A stretch of DNA of 17,073 nt from Terana coerulea (Eukaryota > Basidiomycota > Agaricomycetes > Polyporales > Phanerochaetaceae): positions 1-17,073 of the forward strand of contig JAKOGH010000810.1 in NCBI GenBank assembly GCA_024811115.1, read 5' to 3'. Shown here piece after piece: positions 8,241 to 16,833 of the stretch. Each line of letters starts with the position of its first letter. Within the stretch, counting starts at the first letter, position 1. Below the pieces are notes generated by a model. It made no database searches, was not told the origin of the DNA, and worked only from the letters and a program-made list of their open reading frames with translations. A program made the position numbers and the translations under genes.

Positions 8241-11200
8241 GTAAGTGCTAGCTTACCCACTTGTAGTGGCTCTCGCTGACTTTAAGCATCCATTTGTAAT
8301 CGTTTTAGTGTTTGTTTGTACCTGCAATGCTGTGTATCCATTGCATCTCGTCGGTGCCGCACTGTGTAACGGCCGAGGTAAGTACCAGTTCTCTTCTCAG
8401 CTCCGTTTATTTACTGATTGAATTGCACAGATTTAGCGGCTTATTCGGTTAGCTTACCACGTAAGTCGTCCGGCTAGTCTCGCCGTACTACGCACTCATG
8501 CCGCATTCATTACAGGCCATCTGCTTATGGTGTGCACGCCATTTCCCACTCGCTCGTCGCGCCGCACTGACGTCGCTTTGAAGGATAACGGTACGTACCC
8601 GCTACTGTTGACTGCGACAAGGACTTACGAAACTCGGCTTTAATAGCTCCAGCCTCCGTTCGCTATGGTCGACAGGCGGTCAGTCCAGGTAATTGACTGC
8701 AAGCCGCTCGAGAAGACGCTGAACGGACGTCAGTAGGGCCTGTACAGCTTTACTGCTGCCATGCCATGACGGGCGGCTGTGATATTTTACAGGTACGCCG
8801 TTGCTTCTACCGTGCTGCCATGATTACTGACTTAATATTGCATATTAGATGACTGAATGCTCGCAACGGTTATTACCGTGCTCGCCGCATTGTCAGTGCG
8901 CCCGGCGCACTGTTGGCGTCGACCGGCTACCACTCGAGACGACGCGGCGCGTGCGGCCTGGGACCCCGAAGCTGCCGAGGCCGCCGGCCGCCAAAATGTC
9001 TCCCGCAAGCTACGCCCGCCGTCCCCTTTGCTCGTCGCGTGAGACGGTACGGCATTGCGGCCACTGTGACATCCTACAGGTGCGCAGTCGTTTCGCGATG
9101 CTGCCATAATGACTGACTTGATATACACAGATGAGCGAATGCTTAACACGGTTATTACCGTGCTTTGCCGCATGGTCAGTGCGCTCGGCGGCATACCGTT
9201 GGCGTCTGCTGCTCGAGACGACACCGCGCGTCGCGATCTGCGACCCCGAAGCTGCCAAGGCCGCAAACATATCTTCCTCGTGCTATGCACGCCATTTCCC
9301 ACTCGCTCGTCGCGTGGGGCGGCGCGTTGCATGATATGCCAGTACTTAAGCCGTATTATTGACCATGAAGCAATGGCTAACGAGATGTCGCTTCAGGGCA
9401 CTGGTATTCAATCAGATAGGTTACGAACGCGTGACTGTGGATATAGGTAAGTAATGTCGAGCCCTCGCTTTGAATACATTTTGAGCAGTCATCCATAGGG
9501 TCTTGGCAAACACCACCACGCTGCAGTACTCTCCGGCGCCGTTACTACTAGTACGGCATAAGCAACTGTCAGTTACTGTACAGGTACGCGGCCGTTCACA
9601 TGAGCTTACTGCTATCACTGATCCGATGACCACAGTTGTGCGACGAGGCTTCCTGCCAGTGGAGCATTCCGTGCACCTTTCAAATATCGATTCAAACCAC
9701 GCCTGCCGGCCTTGACCGTTGGCGAGAAGCAGGCTTCGTCCATCGACATATCCATCATGCAATTCCCTATGCGCAACATCCAGGTAATGTCACTTAGACG
9801 ATGTCAGACGGGCCATGCTGACCTTGTACTTATAGATAATCCATCTCCTTGTGGCGACAATCATCCCACGTCCCCGCACATGTACGACGCCGCCAAATTC
9901 GGCCCGCGAGCGTTCATCTGGCGTCGTGCGGCCGCTGCGGCGTGGACGTGAGATTCCGTGGGCCGCTCCACTGATCCATCATACGGTACGTCTTGTAGTC
10001 TCTGTAATGCGTCGCATCGCTCACGAATATGCTGTTTCAAGCCTTATGCTCAGTATCTCGAAACTGCGGCCCGAGACAACATTGAGAACGCTAGGGCATG
10101 CGTGTGCCGCAGAAAACTGCGCGCTCGACTGCCGACTCCCTCCCAATTCAACCTATACCGGTACACCCTATAATGTTATCCTCCATACTCCAAGCAGTTG
10201 CTAACCTTAACCTTACATCCCTTGTCCATGAATTCGCTCCGTCGTTATAGGTGCTTGTCGTAGTCGTCGACTATCACGGGTGCGCAGGCTACTGGTAAGT
10301 ATTGACTCTCATTTAATAGCATTGTACACCCTTACCAACAAGTTACTAGGGTTTACGCTGTCGTAATCACCGAGGCTGTGCCAACCGCGTCCGACCTCCA
10401 CTCCTCGCAATGTACATGAAGCCGTTACAGCCGTGCTCCCCTCAGACATATCTACATCCTTCTGGCTGTTATCTTTACCAGGTAAGTTGAGCTAGTCTCA
10501 TCATTGCGAGCACGTATGACCAGTATGCTGCTGACCATCTTCGACCACCACTCCTCGCAATGTACCAAACAAGTCATGTATCAGTAGTACTTGTCCGTAT
10601 ACATTATGACCGGCGTTAAGTAGACTACAACCGTGACCATATACAGTCTATATAGGTCGAGTATGCATGGCACGAGACCGTTGTACTGACCTCGTTGTAT
10701 AGCCGCATTAGTAACGACGGACTCGGATATGCTCTGGCGGTGAGTCGCAGTCGCGGTAAGAGATTTCGGAAAAGGTCTTATAACAGAATAGACAGCTCAC
10801 GTACTCTCGTTTGTAGGCCGTTAGGTCGAGCACCAATGATGACGAATAACGCGCAACCCGCGTATACATAAGTAGGTCGTTCTATTACACTCGTACCAAG
10901 CACTAATGCTGAACGAGCTACAAAGGCGATTTATTTTCTGGTGCTTAGGCTGACTCGGGGCCTTTGCATGCAAGGCGGCAAGACCATAGAGTCGGTGTCT
11001 TTCACATGCTATGTCCACTAGCAGGTATGTTGAACACTTGTTTATCACTATTCACGCCCGTTAATGTACATGTAGGTGCCTATCTCATTGGACTCGTGTT
11101 TACGTGCCGGCGTCGAACTGCGCGACACTGCTACCCGTGCCCCAGTACCCTCTCGTTACGGGATGCACGCCGCACCGTGACTCTTGTTACATTGGTGTTC

Positions 11201-12385
11201 TGCTACTGTATTGTCGGACGTCAGTACTGGGGCGCACATAAAGGTGTTTGTAAGTCTTTGCTTACCATCTTGCTAGTGATGTGCGCTCATAGCCGTATTG
11301 CTTCGTCAGCTCGTATGTGCGGTGGCTCAATGGCGCAAGCATGCCCTGCGCCCATATACATGACAGCTGTACTCGGGGCAAGCGTTCGGCGCGTCTGTGC
11401 TCGATGCGGAGCTTCGTGCGTTACACTCCCCGGCGACGGATGCTCGTGGCTAGCAATGCCGCAGCGGCGAGCACACGCGAACCGAGCGCGCCGAGGACGT
11501 TGCGAGACTTTCCACTTGGTGTCTTGTGCGTTCGCCCCGTTCCGAGACGTCGTCCGCGGCTACGGTGCGTCATTTGCCTGTTCTCCAAGGCCTCGTAGGC
11601 TGAGAATCAATAGGCGCCCGTATATTCGCTTGCATGCAATGTCGACATTGTTTCCGCCAGGCCTTTGGCTGGGCGTAGAAGGATGCCGCGAGCATCCACT
11701 CGGAGAGGGTATCCCTCGACTCGGCGAGTGGCTTTGCCCGCATGCTGTTCGCCCAGCGTGCTGCCAGAACTTCAAGCTGCTCGGCCCGCTCATTTGTGTT
11801 GTTGCGCGCCGCACGTAGGGTGCGTTCAACGGTATGCCGCGCCATTGAGCCTGCCTTGTCATGCAGGCGCGAGCTCTGTGGCGTCGCAACGCTTGACCTT
11901 CTCTGGGCCTGTACGTCTCGTTCCTCTCGTTCTCGATGGGTTTGGCTGACTTTTTACATGTGGGCAGGCGTGCCAGTCGCTCTGCGCTGCTCGCGGCCGG
12001 ACGGAAGAAGCAGTGCGCGGGCTGGCCAGTGATTTCTCGCGCACGTGTGCATTTGACTCGGCGTCCGTGGTGTCTGCCGTAGCGACTCGGCCGTCGCCTT
12101 CTCTCGTGCGGTGCGTGCATCCTTTCAGCCTTGACTTGTCGTGCCGGCGCGCGCGTTCAGCGTCGAGACCCTTCCCACTCGATGGTGTCTGCTGTGTCCG
12201 ATTTAGTACAAGGGTGGTCAAGGCGGGGTGGACGAAGCGTACCGAGGAAGCCAGCGGCACCATGGCGTCGGGCATCGTTGACTTGCGCAACGGCCAGGGC
12301 TACGGAGAGCGGCTTGCGGCGTCGGCGAGTTGGAACCGACGCCAAAGCCGCCGCCGGACGGATGAGACTGTGTGATATGGGGTGA
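8240..12385 (+). CDS. Intron-dense gene of about 30 exons, unrecognised protein
   Basis: Short exons with canonical introns keep one frame. Introns: 8241-8308, 8378-8430, 8461-8515, 8591-8646, 8689-8736, 8793-8848, 9080-9130, 9447-9498, 9584-9635, 9784-9835, 9948-9998, 10161-10263, 10295-10349, 10482-10573, 10597-10655, 10661-10702, 10740-10816, 10862-10925, 10941-10974, 11025-11075, 11250-11292, 11313-11366, 11446-11506, 11565-11613, 11709-11767, 11820-11866, 11911-11967, 12029-12082, 12111-12160; stop at 12385. The spliced frame is about 833 codons, Cys- and Arg-rich, with no domain I recognise. The start could be an ATG split by intron 1 (A 8240, TG 8309-8310). Exon 8 (9131-9446) needs at least one frame change. 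Introns up to 10160 are well supported; later ones include weak sites, a 34-nt intron and 5- and 15-nt exons, and were partly chosen to keep the frame. An alternative end is TAG 11019-11021. A spliced non-coding RNA is the other possibility. Confidence 0.42.
8778..9334 (+). repeat. Tandem exon duplication, about 285-bp period
   Basis: Unit 1 (8778 to about 9050) and unit 2 (9065 to about 9334) share the exon end CDILQ, a phase-0 intron (8793-8848 and 9080-9130, both with GACTGACTT-like branch sites), the exon start M(T/S)EC, RLLPC (identical bases), CTCGAGACGAC and GACCCCGAAGCTGCC. TGTGATATTTTACAG and TGTGACATCCTACAG differ only at synonymous positions. A partial third copy is the 29 identical bases at 8533-8561 and 9286-9314. 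Unit 2 carries an extra base near 9173 relative to unit 1. Confidence 0.8.
10392..10565 (+). repeat. Pair of 24-bp direct repeats
   Basis: 10392-10415 and 10542-10565 match at 23 of 24 positions and lie 150 bp apart. The first copy is in proposed exon 14; the second is inside proposed intron 14, which is longer than most others. Confidence 0.7.
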
Positions 12386-13085
12386 ATAGCGGTCGAGGCC
12401 TGGACGATATGTCCATTAGCCAATGAAAAGATGGTGGTCGGGCGGTCAGGCAACCAGGCCGGTGCCCAGTGCCGGCATGCGCACTGGGCGGCGTTCGGGT
12501 CGGTGCTGGTGTGGTTGGCCGGGCGACGCTCCCGTCGCATCGCCGTGTGTTTGCTTGGACACGGATAAAGAATGGCGGCGGCGTGCCGCTCGCCGGTACT
12601 CAGCCATCGTCGAATGGCGGGCAGCACCCCGTGCTGCCAGCAGGGCCTCGGACTGGTTGGGTCGGGCAATGGCGTCTGAGTGCAATGTCGCGGTCACCCC
12701 TACGGCGAATGAGACGGCTGGAGCGAATGAGTGACCTGAGCGAGATGGCATAAGTTTACAGCGAAGGCAAAAGTGTGTGCGCGAACGTACCAAATCGGGA
12801 GCGAGCCTGCCCGCCGCACGGCGTCCTGGCAAGGTGCGCAGTCACCCGAAGGCAGCGCGCACAATTCTCGTGCTCCGGTTACGCGTCAAAGCGTCGGGAC
12901 CCGTGGTACTTTCGCCATGGACGTTGGTGGATGTACGCTGGGGTCAGGGTTTAAGTCGACTGTTGCGACTCCAACGGGTACACGGGAGGAGGACGTTGGG
13001 TGTCTTGGCTAGTAGTCCATGAGTCACAACTTTGCCCTTTCGTAAGCTACTGCTTTCAGACTTTGAACGGATGCTGTGCTTACCT
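12386..13085. other. Intergenic stretch with a short hairpin
   Basis: No gene or RNA is recognised. GCCCAGTGC (12464-12472) and GCACTGGGC (12481-12489) form a perfect 9-bp stem with an 8-nt loop. It could lie in the 3' flank of the preceding plus-strand gene, but there is no T-run, so I do not call it a terminator. The rest is GC-rich with open frames on both strands that look like composition effects. Confidence 0.4.
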
Positions 13086-13551
13086 TCATACCCTCAGCTC
13101 AAGCCAAGGTTGTCGTAGCCGTCGACTTCGCTGGCTGCGAGTCAACCTCGCCTTGCTTCTGGCAGGGCGTTTGAAGAGCAGGGCGCCGGAGGTCGAGGTG
13201 CGCGTGCATGGACTTGAAACGCGACATTTGCGCTCTTCATAGGATCGAGCACCGACTCTTACAAGACCTAGGCGGTCAGGCAAGTCATGTGTGCCGGGGA
13301 GGTCGAGAGCTGGGGGTCTCTCCCGCAGGAAAACGCGGAACTTGCGGTCGCTGTAGTCGCCGGTGCGCTTGATGGCTCCACGCCATTTTGGTCTCCGCAC
13401 TCAGAGCCCATACTTTCTCATGAATCGTGAGGCGTCGGTTGCGACGGGACGGCTTGCGCAGAGTCGAGAGGGCGCGACGAAGCGGGAGGTCGGTGCGTTG
13501 GGACATTGCTGGCGAGCTGGCAACTTCGGGTTGGCCTACCGTGCTCAGCAC
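13086..13551 (-). pseudogene. Possible minus-strand coding fragment
   Basis: Two overlapping minus frames join across a one-base shift near 13390: LTIHEKVWALSAETK, then KWRGAIKRTGDYSDRKFRV. Their composition is balanced and unlike the surrounding Arg/Pro-rich noise. The second frame runs on to 13086, where a GTATGA donor-like site follows LEL. I do not recognise a family. A CT-rich tract on the minus strand at 13636-13680 could be its promoter. Confidence 0.2.
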
Positions 13552-13635
13552 ACGACGAGCGCGTGAAATTCACACGGCGAGTGCCAGCATGGTATACGAG
13601 GCGACCTGGGGTGTCGAATGGGACGGGACACGAGT

Positions 13636-13680
13636 ATGCGGGTGGGGAAGAGAAAGATGATGGGAGAGAGCGAGAGAGAT
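13636..13680 (-). promoter_or_regulatory. Pyrimidine-rich tract on the minus strand
   Basis: The plus strand is nearly all purine here, so the minus strand shows a CT-rich run like the one at 8024-8082. It faces left towards the candidate fragment at 13086-13551. No TATA box is evident at the expected distance. Confidence 0.25.
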
Positions 13681-13700
13681 GCGTGGGCGCCAAGGGCTCG

Positions 13701-13720
13701 ACGCCACAAAGAAGAAGCAC
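13701..13720 (+). repeat. 20-bp dispersed repeat
   Basis: ACGCCACAAAGAAGAAGCAC is identical at 7328-7347 and is followed in both places by (G)CTCAGC, with a one-base indel. Both encode STPQRRST in one plus frame. It may be a remnant of a dispersed element. Confidence 0.55.
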
Positions 13721-13781
13721 TCAGCTACTTTGCAGAGGCTGCCTGCTGCATCGCACCGGCAATACGTCCATCGCAGTCGAG

Positions 13782-13844
13782 CAAACAGCCATGGTTGTGA
13801 AACAAATATATTTGTGCTTTGATTAATATACATGGCTCTGTTTG
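13782..13844. repeat. Inverted repeat around an AT-rich palindrome
   Basis: CAAACAGCCATG (13782-13793) is complementary to CATGGCTCTGTTTG (13831-13844) apart from a 2-nt bulge. In the loop lies a perfect 14-bp palindrome, ACAAATATATTTGT (13802-13815). This AT-rich island is about 160 bp from the copy B breakpoint. Confidence 0.6.
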
Positions 13845-15147
13845 TACCCCTCTCCACGTAAGGTCTTCGTCTACTACGGCGCATTCAGCTTTTCCTCCTC
13901 CTGGAACCAGCCAAGCGACGGCGCGTCCTTGTCCTCCGCCACCGAAGCCAAGACCAGCTGAGCCGCCGCGTGCATCCGGCGGTGAGTCCGCGCTCGCGTT
14001 CGCGTCGCCACGGAACATCTTCCGAGTGCACCTTGTGCACGAAGCTGCAGAGATGCTATGGATGCCCTTCAGACCGGCAAACATCTCTGACGCATTGTTA
14101 GCTGCGACGAACCACTGGAAAACAGTAGAAGCGAGCCTATCGAGCGTGAGTGCGAGGGAGTCAACTGTATAGCAGCGAGATCTACGCACGAGATACGAGC
14201 CCATTCAACGACTGCCTGGTAATTCGGAGGAAGGTTTCTTATGTCCGGCGTGTGCTTGATGGTCGCGAAGACGTGTGTTATGCCATCTACACAGAAGCGT
14301 TATTACACAATGCGTAAAGGCCCGAGAGCCAACCTACTTCGGCCCAGAAGCTCGCCCTTCACGCTTCGGACAGCATCCCTCAGGCCATCTACCCGCTCGG
14401 TAATCTCCTTGGCGAACCGTATCCGACCGTCGTCGCGCATGCGGTCAGCCTCTTCCGTCGACGCGCATCCTCCAGCTCCTCCCTCACTGCCGTGGGCACC
14501 ATTCAGCTGCGTTGCGCGCTGACATGCAGGGTGTGGTACATACCTGAGGCGTGTGGGCCCGGAGAGCAGGAACGATCTCAGGACAGGCGACGACGCGAAC
14601 ACCGGCGAAGACAGGAGCGTGTGCAGATACGACCGCAGAGTCAATCTGTTCTTCTCGCGCGCGAGCCGGACGGGTGCATCGTCGCCCCGCGCCGCCGCTG
14701 ACGCTGACCGGCGATCCGGGGCTGCCTGTGTCGTGGCTTCGCGAACTCGAGGCACTCTGGAACGAGTCCACGCTCGCGTTCGCGTCGTCGCGAACATTCC
14801 TGGCATGACCCTCGAGTGGCGAGGGGTGTAAGCGTCACGAGGGACTGGCCGGAGCCGAGCTCGCCTGGTTGCTCTGGTGCCTGTGATGTGTGGTTTGGTG
14901 CGCCTGAGGAGATCCAGCACTGGAAGGCGGTGTGGACCATGTCACGTCTACATAGGCACGGTCTTTCACAGGGGGCGATGGTATTATCTCCATGGAGTGC
15001 GCTTTACGGAGCTAAGACATCAATCAGGAGCAAGACAGAACACTCTGCAAATCGGCGTACTTCATCTGCCAACGTTCTGAAATCGCCGTATCGTCGAGAG
15101 ACAAATACGTCTGCTTGATGGCTGCGGCGCGTACGAATGATGAATTC

Positions 15148-15483
15148 CTACGCATATATGCACAGATTAGCACGCACTCCCATCAGGCCCACTATCGAGG
15201 ATAGTGTTGCCGGAAAGTGGAGGTGCAGATAACTCGAGGTATCGAAGTTTATTCACCTCGCTGTACCTCGAGGTGCTGGATACTCCATCTCCGGGTTCAC
15301 CTCCACCGCTGTTGCTGCTGAAGCACTGGAGATGACGGAGGTAGCTCTAGCTTCTCTGCGACCGCCAGGCCCTCGAGATGCCACAGAGGCAAGGTATTTG
15401 CCACCTCGTGGCAGCGAAAGGTGACCTTACATCGGAGCTACCTCCACCTCCCGGCAACACTAATTGAGGATGCGAGAGCGTAC
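15148..15483 (-). other. PX-gene intron enlarged by the MITE
   Basis: The donor follows KAHE and the acceptor precedes EFIIRTRR. The intron is 336 nt here and 67 nt in copy A (1833-1899). The difference, 269 nt, equals the 261-bp element plus one 8-bp target duplication. Both splice sites are preserved, so the insertion itself need not have broken the gene. Confidence 0.88.
15202..15462. mobile_element. 261-bp hAT-like MITE in an intron
   Basis: The element begins TAGTGTTGCCGG and ends CCGGCAACACTA. Terminal inverted repeats are 23 bp (15202-15224 and 15440-15462) with two mismatches. It is flanked by an 8-bp direct repeat, ATCGAGGA at 15194-15201 and ATTGAGGA at 15463-15470, which differ at one base. 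Copy A has a single ATCGAGGA at 1879-1886, the empty site. It has no coding capacity. Inside are several CTCGAGGT/ACCTCGAG motifs and short self-complementary stretches. The 8-bp duplication and the TA(G)TG-type ends fit the hAT superfamily; that class is inferred because no transposase is present. Confidence 0.9.
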
Positions 15484-16332
15484 CTCGTGCGCCTTACTTC
15501 TAACCCGTTTCTTCTCCACCACAGTCCGGACGGAGACAATGTTCACTTCGAACATGTCTTTGAGCCTTTCCTGCCTGGCCGCTCTCTTCCTCGCAAGCAT
15601 CTCGAGTCGATCCAGGTCCTTCTGCGTCAGACGCACGACTTCTTCTGGCTCATGAAGCTTGGTGCCGCTGCTGATCAGCATAGCAAAGTTCTTCTCCAGC
15701 CTGGTCAGGAGTTTGGCTCTGGTCGCCTCCTCCGAGTTCTCCGGGTTGTTATCTAGTGGCGATGCAGACGAGAAGTTCCGGGAGAGGAGGTTCGCCATGA
15801 ACGGCTGCAGCTTGTCGGGGAAGAAGTCCTTGAAGCGCGGCGAGGAATGGGAAGGACAGGATGAACCTGCGGAACATGAAGCGCATGAAGGGGACATCGA
15901 GCTGCGGTCCATCCTTTGGCGGTGGCGTAAATGGAGGTCCAAGGTAGGAGAACGTGGACTGATTATTCTGGGGTACGGTAGTGAGAGCACCTAGTTCGCG
16001 ACGAAACTCTAGCGTGATAAGTTCCTTCTTCAGGTAATGGGCTCGCAGGGGTGTAAGTTCGGTAGATGTCGTTTCTTCTTGTGACTCCGGTTCATCGTGA
16101 ATGGCGGTTCTGCTCAAAGAAGATTCAGGTGGGTGCTCAGAGGAGGGGACTCTATCCGAGGCTCGCTAGGGTCAACGAATGGTGATCCTTGTGGGGTATG
16201 GAATGTGTGATCTGATTGGCTTCCAGGTGAGGAGAGGGAGGAGCCCTGCCGCCGCTTAGGCAAGTCAATGTGAGTTGGCGGCGAGGCAGTGTATGGTGAG
16301 GTCGGGGTGCCGCCGGCATGCATTCCCGCCAT

Positions 16333-16530
16333 AGCTAGGCGCGACGTTGAAGGGTGTCGGGACGATGAGGGCGAGTGTGGATGAGCGACGCGGGGCTCCT
16401 ATCCTGAGCTAGCCGCGCTCAATCGACCCTCGTCGGGTGCCGGTGCGTCATCAAAGACATCTGCCTTTCTGAGGATCCCATCAAAACACAAAGGCGCCCA
16501 TTTACCGGCGCACTTGATTGGCCAGCGCGT
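16333..16530 (-). promoter_or_regulatory. Upstream region of the PX-gene copy B
   Basis: Counterpart of 2740-2910. Similarity to copy A is high to about 16455 and then patchy, so copy B may have kept its core promoter but lost or exchanged distal sequence. Confidence 0.35.
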
Positions 16531-16833
16531 AGCGGCACATGCGCCGCACTTGAAAGCACACAACACTTACCGAAACTACAGATCAATCTCATGGTCGACT
16601 ACTACATACTTGTTGAAGCTGAAGCTTTGAAGACCCGGAGTGTCGTAAAAGTACAATACATTGAGGCATAAAATTGACAATAGTGGTTACTATAGAAGCT
16701 CCTATACGACATGGCTAACTACAAAAATACCCGATAGGCATAGCATGCTAATAGCAATCGACTACGTCAGAGGGATGAGACAAGGAGAGGATGTCCGCAT
16801 TCGCGAAGGATTTGCAACACTGAAGGTTCCACT
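16531..16833. other. AT-richer intergenic stretch
   Basis: Lies between the duplicated block and the stop codon of the next minus-strand gene, so it probably contains that gene's 3' UTR. It is AT-richer than its surroundings. No distinct element is seen. Confidence 0.45.

Larger units (their letters stand above)
14005..16332 (-). pseudogene. PXB-PX-DUF3818 protein gene, copy B, truncated and frameshifted
   Basis: This is a second copy of the same minus-strand gene, starting at ATG 16332. The order is the same: Ser/Pro-rich N-terminus, PXB, linker, PX (SRRYGDFRTLADE at about 15061-15103), then DUF3818, cut at 14005 soon after NNASEMFAGLKGIH. It lacks the rest of DUF3818 that copy A keeps. Lesions differ from copy A: one G lost from a G-run near 16142-16148 breaks the N-terminus, and a shift near 15840 splits PXB from FFPDKLQPFMANLL. 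Several stretches broken in copy A are intact here, for example FRRFILSFPFLA, the DMFE residues before NIVSVRT, SSPVFASSPVLRSFLLSG, and the VFATIKHTPDIRNLPPNYQ region. The first PX intron (15148-15483) is enlarged by a MITE. The equivalent second intron is 15012-15060. Without a C-terminal half of DUF3818 it is unlikely to encode a working protein. Confidence 0.87.
14005..16530. repeat. Segmental duplication, copy B
   Basis: Direct-repeat partner of 689-2910. The left edge is abrupt at 14005. The right edge decays gradually: short matches persist to about 16530 (a TTGGCCAGCG motif is shared with copy A near 2903), while 16470-16525 is already diverged. Confidence 0.93.

Noticed and set aside
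10199..10217. Telomere-like CTAACCTTAACCTTAC
   Set aside because: Only two to three irregular units that do not match the usual fungal TTAGGG repeat. It more likely supplies the branch site of intron 12.
11321..11400. tRNA-like GTGGCTCAATGG motif
   Set aside because: It resembles a tRNA D-arm, but there is no matching T-arm, anticodon stem or acceptor stem downstream.
10964..11818. A 284-codon uninterrupted plus-strand frame as a single-exon gene
   Set aside because: It begins at a non-ATG codon and reads through likely introns. At least one of these (11025-11075) is a multiple of three without a stop. A spliced model explains the splice signals better.
12464..12489. Rho-independent terminator
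   Set aside because: A 9-bp stem is present, but no T-run follows and fungal genes do not end this way.
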